A stretch of DNA of 5,253 nucleotides from Gemmatimonadota bacterium (GTDB taxonomy: Bacteria; Gemmatimonadota; Gemmatimonadetes; Gemmatimonadales; GWC2-71-9). Positions 1 through 4,791 of this stretch are shown piece after piece. Made by a program: the position numbers and the translations under genes. The notes under the pieces were generated by a model. It searched no databases, was not told where the DNA came from, and was given only the letters and a program-made list of their open reading frames with translations. The stretch spans positions 1-5,253 of the forward strand of contig QHUE01000247.1 in the NCBI GenBank assembly GCA_003221825.1, read 5' to 3'. Numbering within the stretch: position 1 is the first letter of the stretch; each line of letters opens with the position of its first letter.

Positions 1-640
1 GTGCGGGGTCGTGCTCCAGCTTGCGGCGCAGCATGGCGACGTGGGTGTCCACCGTCCGGCTCATCACGTCCTCGGCGTAGCCCCACACTTCCTGCAACAG
101 CTCGAGGCGACTCGCCACCCTCCCACCCCGCTTGAGCAGCGCGACGAGCAGCGCGTATTCCTTCGGCCGGAGCTCGGCGGTCCGCCCGGCGCGCCGCACC
201 TGATGGCGCGAGAAGTCGACCGTGACATCGCCAAAACCGTGCAACGCGGGATCGACGGCACCCTCGCGCCTGATCCACTCCAGAAAGTCGGCAGCGCGCT
301 TGACCGTCGCGATGATACGCTCGTCATCGAAGGGCTTCAGCAGGTAGTCGAACGCCTGAATCTCGAAGGCCCGGACCGCGTGCTCCTCGAAGGCGGTCAC
401 AAAGACGATCGCGGGCGGCCGCTCCTGATTCGCGGCCGCGGCCACCGCAAAGCCGTCGAGATCGGGCATCTGGATGTCCAGGAACACGAGATCGGGAGGG
501 GGCGCGCCGCGGCGCAGCAACTCGACGGCCTCGCGCCCATTAGCGCACTCGTCGATCCGCGTGACGGTGCTGATCTGCTGCAGGACCCCGCGCAGGCGGC
601 GTCGCGCCGGCGCTTCGTCGTCAACGATGATCGCGCGCAT
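1..640 (-). CDS. Response regulator: LytTR-like receiver with OmpR-type winged helix (3' end cut off)
   Basis: This is a cytoplasmic DNA-binding response regulator; 213 residues are visible and the C-terminus lies beyond the left edge. The receiver domain spans about residues 1-120. It begins MRAIIVDDEAPARRRLR, with the acidic pair at D7/D8, the phosphoacceptor D55 in FLDIQMPDLDG, the switch residue T82 and K102 in AFDYLLKPF. The DDEAPARRRLR and AFDYLLKPF wording is typical of receivers in LytR/AlgR regulators. The output domain (about 136-213) is instead an OmpR/PhoB winged helix: LRPKEYALLVALLKRGGRV, then LLQEVWGY and a recognition-helix region SRTVDTHVAMLRRKLE. Probably only about 10-15 residues are missing. 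The ATG at 640 lies inside the upstream kinase gene, overlapping it by 20 bases, and has no clear Shine-Dalgarno, so translational coupling is likely. The kinase is the evident phosphodonor. Target genes cannot be read from the sequence. The family call is firm; the domain pairing is the unusual part. Confidence 0.93.
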   Translation of the reverse strand, partial: MRAIIVDDEAPARRRLRGVLQQISTVTRIDECANGREAVELLRRGAPPPDLVFLDIQMPDLDGFAVAAAANQERPPAIVFVTAFEEHAVRAFEIQAFDYLLKPFDDERIIATVKRAADFLEWIRREGAVDPALHGFGDVTVDFSRHQVRRAGRTAELRPKEYALLVALLKRGGRVASRLELLQEVWGYAEDVMSRTVDTHVAMLRRKLEHDPA

Positions 641-1700
641 GATCGGAGTACGGGATCTCGATCGTGGCCAAGGCGCCGCCGGGTCCGGGGGGTGGCGCAT
701 TGATCAACTCGAATCGGTGACTGGGACCGTATAGCTCCGCGAGTCGCGCCCGCGTATTCGCGATTCCTAAGCCCCCGCCCCCGCCCCCGCCCCCGCCGTT
801 GCCAGTGCGGTCCGCCGTCAGGCCGGGGCCGTTGTCGCGCACCGCAAGATGCAGGAGATCGCCGTCGCGGTTGGCGGCGATTTCGATTTCGGCGACGCGG
901 CCGTTGGGCACGACCCCATGGCGGATGGCGTTCTCCACGAGCGGCTGCAGCAGCAGCGTCGGGACCATGGCCGCCGCGGCGCGCGGATCGACCCGGAACG
1001 TCACACGCAAGCGATCGCCGAAGCGCGCTTCCTGAATCGCGACGTAATGATCCAACAGCTCGAGCTCCTCCTCGAGCGTGACGAGGGGACCTCGTTCCCG
1101 GTTAAACGATTGGCGCAGCAGCTCCGACAGCCGGGTGATCATCCGGTTCGCCTGCTTGGGATCCTCCAACACGAACGCCGAGATCGTGTGGAGGGTGTTG
1201 AAGAGGAAATGCGGCTGGAGCTGCCCCACGAGGGCATCGAGTCGCGCCTGGACAAGTTGCATCTCCAGGCGCTGGGCACGCCAGGCGTGATAGAGTCCCG
1301 CGATCATGGCGTAGACCAGCAGATTGAAGGTCCACCATATCGCGATGCCGTCCGACACGCCGCTAAGGAACGTATGCGGCGTGAGCCACTCGCCGAGCGC
1401 CCATTTCAGACCGCCTTCGAACCCCGCACAGGCGACCGCGATCACGACCGCCATGGGAACGTGCGCGGTGATGAGCAGCGCCGGGCGCCGAATGCGCACC
1501 ACCGCCCACGCGGCGAAGGCGCAAACCGGGGCGGTAAACAGCGCCCAAGTCCACCAGCCGCTGAGCTGCCACGCGAAGATCCAGCCCCACGGACGCGGCT
1601 CGGCGCCCGGCGAGCTTTGGAAATGCATCTGGATGGCGAACAGCACCGCCACGGCGGACCAGGCGCCGAATACAATCAACGCGCGCTTCATGAGCCTCAT
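621..1700 (-). CDS. LytS-type sensor histidine kinase (His_kinase PF06580 + HATPase)
   Basis: This 359-aa inner-membrane sensor kinase should autophosphorylate and pass phosphate to the regulator encoded just downstream. Four hydrophobic segments lie at about residues 7-27, 41-67, 73-92 and 115-137, with almost no extracytoplasmic loop, so any signal is probably sensed in or near the membrane. A short helix (about 138-160) leads to QLQPHFLFNTLHTIS, where H164 is the expected phosphoacceptor of the His_kinase (PF06580) family. The ATP-binding domain shows the N box VENAIRHG (N257), the G1 box DNGPGL (289-294) and the G2 box LGIANTRARL (311-320). Between G1 and G2 sit nine consecutive glycines (302-310), encoded by a hexanucleotide repeat. 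Two starts are possible: ATG at 1700, used here, or ATG at 1691 (residue 4), which has GAGG three bases upstream. The gene overlaps the regulator start by 20 bases, giving a kinase-then-regulator operon. Confidence 0.94.
   Translation of the reverse strand: MRLMKRALIVFGAWSAVAVLFAIQMHFQSSPGAEPRPWGWIFAWQLSGWWTWALFTAPVCAFAAWAVVRIRRPALLITAHVPMAVVIAVACAGFEGGLKWALGEWLTPHTFLSGVSDGIAIWWTFNLLVYAMIAGLYHAWRAQRLEMQLVQARLDALVGQLQPHFLFNTLHTISAFVLEDPKQANRMITRLSELLRQSFNRERGPLVTLEEELELLDHYVAIQEARFGDRLRVTFRVDPRAAAAMVPTLLLQPLVENAIRHGVVPNGRVAEIEIAANRDGDLLHLAVRDNGPGLTADRTGNGGGGGGGGGLGIANTRARLAELYGPSHRFELINAPPPGPGGALATIEIPYSDHARDHR
771..794. repeat. Hexanucleotide tandem repeat (GCCCCC)x4 inside the kinase gene
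   Basis: There are four perfect copies of GCCCCC on the plus strand, followed by GCC. On the coding (minus) strand, and therefore in the mRNA, this reads as four G5 runs separated by single C bases. It encodes most of the glycine run 302-310 (alternating GGC and GGG codons) in the ATP lid between the G1 and G2 boxes. Gain or loss of whole units would add or remove Gly-Gly pairs without changing frame. Four G-runs with one-base loops also fit the standard G-quadruplex pattern. The repeat is directly visible; variability and structure formation are inferred. Confidence 0.95.
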
Positions 1701-1704
1701 TGTA
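1699..1704 (-). promoter_or_regulatory. Possible -10-like TACAAT at the kinase start
   Basis: The minus strand reads TACAAT at 1704-1699, overlapping the first kinase ATG (1700). If this is a -10 box, transcription would begin close to the second ATG (1691), which would give a nearly leaderless message starting at residue 4. No convincing -35 box is found 16-18 bases upstream, so this is only a string match. It does, however, bear on which start is used. Confidence 0.2.
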
Positions 1705-1755
1705 GCATGGTACGGCGCGGCCAGGTGCGGCGTGCGAGCGCAGTGGTCAGAATCG

Positions 1756-1768
1756 TGTGAATTTCACA
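1756..1768. promoter_or_regulatory. 13-base palindrome in divergent gap, possible operator
   Basis: The perfect inverted repeat TGTGAA-T-TTCACA lies near the middle of the 136-base gap between the divergent kinase operon (start 1700) and the DUF4440-like gene (start 1837). It is one of the few AT-rich stretches in a GC-rich gap. The TTCACA arm could serve as a weak -35 for the plus-strand gene, but the best -10 candidate about 18 bases on (TCTACG, 1787-1792) is poor. It resembles the half-sites of CRP/FNR-family operators, but the half-sites TGTGA and TCACA are only 3 bases apart rather than 6. The rest of the gap shows no other signal I can support. Confidence 0.3.
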
Positions 1769-1824
1769 TGGCGGTAACGCGCCGCCTCTACGCCGCGTCG
1801 CTCGCTGCCCGCAGATTGTCCGCC

Positions 1825-1830
1825 GGGAGG
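1825..1830 (+). promoter_or_regulatory. Ribosome binding site GGGAGG
   Basis: GGGAGG lies six bases before the ATG at 1837. It fixes the start of the DUF4440-like gene and rules out longer upstream readings of the same frame, in which the extra residues would have to be encoded antisense to the kinase gene. Confidence 0.8.
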
Positions 1831-1836
1831 TTACCC

Positions 1837-2508
1837 ATGCGACACCTGCTGCTTGGTCTCATGCTTGTCGTGGCTGCCGGCGATCGAACAACCGATCGCG
1901 ACGCCCTGCTCGCGGCCGATCGCGCGCTGTCGGACAAGACCGCGTCGCTCGGCATGGTGCATGGCTTCATGCCGGGACTGAACGAAGGCGCCGCGTACCT
2001 AGGGAAATACCTCGCGTGCTGGCAGAAGACGGGCGACGGGTGGCGGCTCGCGGCATACGCGAGCACCCGGCCCGTGCCCGTCCCCGATTCGATTTCGCCT
2101 CAGGCGATGACAGGTGTGCTCGGCGCGCAAGTGCGTGGCCGCGCCGACCCGAACGAGCTGCTCCACGCCGACTCGGCTTTCGCGGCGTTATCGGTGGCGA
2201 GCGGCGCCAAGACCGCCTTCCTCAAGTTTGCCGCGGAGGAGGCGATCTCGTTCGGCGGCGGCGCGCAGATCACGGAGGGACGGGAGGCCATCGGCGCAGG
2301 GTTTGACGGTTTCCCGGCGGGCGCGGTGCTCGAGTGGTGGCCGGTCGCGGCGCAGATCGCGCCGTCCGGGGATCTCGGCTGTACGGTGGGCGAGGCGAGG
2401 ATCGCGAGCCTCCACCACTACAGCAAGTATCTCACGATTTGGCGGCGCCAACAGGGCGGCGCGTGGAAATTCGTGGCCGACGGGGGAAACGTCCGGCCGG
2501 CGCCCTAG
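1837..2508 (+). CDS. Secreted tandem DUF4440/SnoaL-like (NTF2-fold) protein, first domain internally shortened
   Basis: The 223-aa product begins with a short signal-like segment (MRHLLLGLMLVVAAGD), so export is likely. It resembles bacterial DUF4440/NTF2-fold proteins; no enzymatic role can be assigned. Two related units are visible. Unit 2 (about residues 105-220) looks complete: LLHADSAFAALS, then LKFAAEEAISF, EGREAIGAGF, PSGDLGCTVGEA and SKYLTIWRRQ..WKFVADGGN. Unit 1 (about 22-76) has the matching start (LLAADRALSDKTASLGMVHG..) and end (GKYLACWQKTGDGWRLAAYAS), but residue L55 runs straight into G56. The segment matching residues 140-195 of unit 2, about 56 residues, is absent. Residues 24-55 and 108-139 align without gaps, so the loss appears to be a clean in-frame deletion, and unit 1 probably cannot form a normal NTF2 cone. 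The expected lipobox cysteine is missing (VVAAGD). The stop codon overlaps that of the convergent gene. Confidence 0.8.
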   Translation: MRHLLLGLMLVVAAGDRTTDRDALLAADRALSDKTASLGMVHGFMPGLNEGAAYLGKYLACWQKTGDGWRLAAYASTRPVPVPDSISPQAMTGVLGAQVRGRADPNELLHADSAFAALSVASGAKTAFLKFAAEEAISFGGGAQITEGREAIGAGFDGFPAGAVLEWWPVAAQIAPSGDLGCTVGEARIASLHHYSKYLTIWRRQQGGAWKFVADGGNVRPAP

Positions 2509-2900
2509 CGCATGAGCGTCACCACGATCCCCGGTCCGGCGCTCGGCCCGAACCGCGCACCAGCTTCATTCGTGCTCATGTAGTGCAGCGTGTAGATCTG
2601 ATCCGCGGGGATGGTTCTGAGGAAATCCACGTCGCCCATGTCACGGTCATCCATGTAGACCCGAATCTGCGACATGCGCATATCGGTGCCTTCGCTCGGG
2701 AGGTGCAGAACTTCACGCGCTTTCAGCCAGCGGGGCCGCAGCAGCTGAACCGCCTCGAACGCGTTCCCGACTCCGGACCGCTCGATCTCCTGGGCCGTGA
2801 TCAGGGTGCTGCTGCTCTTGACCGGTCCTTGAGCCAGGAGCGACGATGCAATCAGCATCGCGGCGCAAAGTGGAACCAGCACTCGTCGCATCGTCGACAT
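2505..2900 (-). CDS. Small secreted TonB-plug-like protein without a barrel
   Basis: This 131-aa protein has a signal peptide (MSTMRRVLVPLCAAMLIASSLLAQ; cleavage probably near LLAQ|G) and a mature part of about 106 residues. The mature part follows the pattern of a TonB-dependent receptor plug domain (PF07715): LITAQEIERSGVGNAFEAVQLLRP, then IRVYMDDRDMGDVDFLRTIPADQI and a closing ARFGPSAGPGIVVTLMR, which mimics the usual end (LYGSRGANGVILVTT). There is no beta-barrel and the gene stops right after the plug, so it cannot be a transporter by itself; it is probably a periplasmic or outer-membrane-associated protein of unknown function. I chose ATG 2900 because GGGAGG precedes it by four bases; a GTG at 2918 would add six residues before the signal peptide. 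It starts 19 bases after the ABC exporter stop, so the two are probably cotranscribed. The plug homology is weak at single-residue level. Confidence 0.8.
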   Translation of the reverse strand: MSTMRRVLVPLCAAMLIASSLLAQGPVKSSSTLITAQEIERSGVGNAFEAVQLLRPRWLKAREVLHLPSEGTDMRMSQIRVYMDDRDMGDVDFLRTIPADQIYTLHYMSTNEAGARFGPSAGPGIVVTLMR

Positions 2901-2904
2901 GATT

Positions 2905-2910
2905 CCTCCC
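2905..2910 (-). promoter_or_regulatory. Ribosome binding site GGGAGG for the plug-like gene
   Basis: On the minus strand GGGAGG is followed by AATC and the ATG at 2900. It sits within the 19-base gap after the ABC exporter stop and decides the start of the plug-like protein in favour of ATG 2900 over GTG 2918. Confidence 0.8.
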
Positions 2911-2919
2911 AGGCCCACG

Positions 2920-4791
2920 TTACCGGTATCCCGCCGCTTGGAGAGAAAATAGCTCCGCGTACAGTCCGCCGCGCGCCACCAGCGCCTCGTGCGTGCCGTC
3001 GTCCACCAGCTCGCCGCCCTTGAGCACGAGGATGCGATCCGCCATGCGAACCGTCGAGAACCGGTGCGAAATCAGCACCGCCATTCGTCCCTTGGTGAGC
3101 TCGGCGAACCGCGAAAAGACTTCGTACTCAGCCCGCGCGTCGAGTGCAGCGGTCGGCTCGTCGAGGACCAGGACCTGGGCGTCACGCATGTACGCGCGAG
3201 CGAGTGCCACCTTCTGCCACTCGCCGCCTGATAGCTCGACGCCGTTATCGAAGCGTTTCCCCAGCATCTGATCGAATCCCTGCGGCACGCGGTTCGCGAC
3301 TGAGTCGGCCAGGCTGCGCTTGGCGGCCTCCCGAATCCGCGCTTCGTCATTCATGGCCTCGACCTGACTGACGCCAATGTTCTCGCGCAGGATGAAATCG
3401 TAACGCACGAAGTCTTGAAAGATGATGCCGATGTTTTTTCGCAGACTGTCGAGATCATAGTCGCGCAGGTCCACACCATCGAGCAGAACTTTGCCTTCGT
3501 CAGGGTCGTACAACCGCGCCAGCAGCTTGACGAGCGTTGTCTTCCCCGCACCGTTTTCGCCTACCAACGCGATCCGCTCGTGCGGCTCGAAGGAAAAGGT
3601 CAGCTGGCGGACCGCCCAGCGCTGCGAGCCCGGATACCGGAAGCCGACGTTCTCAAATCGGAAGCCGGTCTGCATGGGTCGCGGTACCGCCTGCGCCCCG
3701 GGTTTCGACACAACCCTTGGTTGGACATCGAAGAACGTGAACAAATCGCTGAGATAGAGGCTCTGTTCGTAAATCGATGAGAGCGCCAGCAGTACGCTCT
3801 GAATCAAGCTGCGGCTCTGCCGAAACGAGCCCGCCAGGAACGTCAGCGTGCCGATCGTGAACACGCCCATCACCGTACGATAGATGATGACGGCGTACGC
3901 GCCGTAGTAGCCCAGCGTGCCGAGAGTCACCAGCAGCGTCGAGACGACGTTGCGCTTGACTGCGAGCCGCTTGTTCTCCTGATAGAACTTGTCCGAGAGA
4001 TCGGCGTAACGCCCGACCAGGAGGTTCGAAAGACCGAACAGTTTGACTTCCTTGGCCGATTCGTTCGAGGCGCCCATGTAGCGCAAATAGTCGAGCAGAC
4101 GGCGCTCGGGCGTCCACCGGAACAGCAGGGAATAGCCCAACGATGCGAAGTGGGCTTCGCCGAGGAACGCGGGCAGCACCGCCACGGTCAGGAGCAGCAG
4201 CAACCACGGCAGCTGCACGAGCAGCACACTCGCCAGTGAAATCAGCGTGATGATGTCCTGCGCCGTTCCCAGAATCAGCGTCAACAGACCGATGCGGCCG
4301 ACCGTTTGCCGCCGCGCCCGCTCGAGATGATCGTAGATCTCGGCGTCCTCGAACTGGGCGAGATCGAGCGTGGCGGCGTGCTGCATGAGGCGCACACTCA
4401 GCCGGTTGGCGAACAAATCGCCGAGCAGGCTCTCGAGCAACGATGACAACCGCGCGAGTCCCTCGCCGACCACCGCAATCCCCAACTCGAGCCCGACGAG
4501 CACCGCGAGATGCGGCCAGTCGGGCGAGCGGCCGGCATGCACGGCCGCAACTCCCGCAATCACACCGTCGATGATGAGCTTGCCAACCCAGAGAACCGCG
4601 ACGGGAACGAGGGACCGGATCGCCCGCAGCACCAGAATGGCAGCGGCGTAGCCGCGGTGCGTCTGAAACACCAGGCGTACCAGCGGCGGCACGTGCCGCA
4701 GCGCGGCGAGCCGTTCACCCCAGGTGGGCGGCGCGTCGGGACTGGCGCCGTGGGCGGCGCGCGCAGCGCGATACAGACGCCGTTTGCCCAT
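2920..4791 (-). CDS. ABC exporter, fused membrane and ATPase domains
   Basis: This 623-aa inner-membrane half-transporter is expected to work as a homodimer that exports a substrate using ATP. The N-terminal half carries a six-helix exporter membrane domain, with segments at about 47-75, 95-118, 165-190, 191-212, 282-303 and 307-328. The ATPase domain (about 375-615) is intact: A-loop tyrosine near Y386, Walker A GENGAGKTT (411-419, K417), Q-loop Q459, signature LSGGE (520-524), Walker B VLVLDEP with catalytic E545, D-loop AALD and H-loop H576. Length is normal for a full-length exporter half plus an N-terminal extension of about 40 residues. The LSGGEWQK signature and general wording recall peptide/lantibiotic-type exporters, but no precursor peptide, peptidase domain or modification enzyme is visible, so the substrate is unknown. 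Start ATG 4791 has no clear Shine-Dalgarno. The gene is divergent from the DUF1800 gene and is followed 19 bases on by the plug-like gene. Confidence 0.95.
   Translation of the reverse strand: MGKRRLYRAARAAHGASPDAPPTWGERLAALRHVPPLVRLVFQTHRGYAAAILVLRAIRSLVPVAVLWVGKLIIDGVIAGVAAVHAGRSPDWPHLAVLVGLELGIAVVGEGLARLSSLLESLLGDLFANRLSVRLMQHAATLDLAQFEDAEIYDHLERARRQTVGRIGLLTLILGTAQDIITLISLASVLLVQLPWLLLLLTVAVLPAFLGEAHFASLGYSLLFRWTPERRLLDYLRYMGASNESAKEVKLFGLSNLLVGRYADLSDKFYQENKRLAVKRNVVSTLLVTLGTLGYYGAYAVIIYRTVMGVFTIGTLTFLAGSFRQSRSLIQSVLLALSSIYEQSLYLSDLFTFFDVQPRVVSKPGAQAVPRPMQTGFRFENVGFRYPGSQRWAVRQLTFSFEPHERIALVGENGAGKTTLVKLLARLYDPDEGKVLLDGVDLRDYDLDSLRKNIGIIFQDFVRYDFILRENIGVSQVEAMNDEARIREAAKRSLADSVANRVPQGFDQMLGKRFDNGVELSGGEWQKVALARAYMRDAQVLVLDEPTAALDARAEYEVFSRFAELTKGRMAVLISHRFSTVRMADRILVLKGGELVDDGTHEALVARGGLYAELFSLQAAGYR

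Noticed and set aside
11..703. 230-aa plus-strand open frame opposite the response regulator
   Set aside because: It is antisense to a well-conserved receiver and winged-helix gene, has no recognisable domain, and is Arg/Gly/His rich as expected for a shadow frame in GC-rich DNA.
771..794. Classic on/off phase-variable tract
   Set aside because: The repeat unit is six bases, so unit gain or loss keeps the kinase reading frame; only single-base slippage within a G5 run would switch it off.
849..1760. 303-aa plus-strand open frame opposite the kinase
   Set aside because: The minus-strand kinase explains the sequence with all its catalytic motifs; the plus frame is full of Arg, Glu and His with no domain and no ribosome binding site.
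1755..1770. CRP-binding site
   Set aside because: The canonical half-sites TGTGA and TCACA are present but only 3 bases apart, against 6 in a CRP site, so the two halves could not be contacted in the usual geometry.
1324..1836. Long N-terminal extension of the DUF4440-like gene in the same frame
   Set aside because: The extra residues would be encoded antisense to the kinase, while a strong GGGAGG and a signal-like leader mark ATG 1837 as the start.
2501..2515. Intrinsic terminator between the convergent genes
   Set aside because: The stop codons overlap and there is no stem with a T-run on either strand.
3653..4207. 184-aa minus-strand frame within the ABC exporter
   Set aside because: It is a shifted frame of the exporter membrane domain; the main frame is uninterrupted and carries all the motifs.
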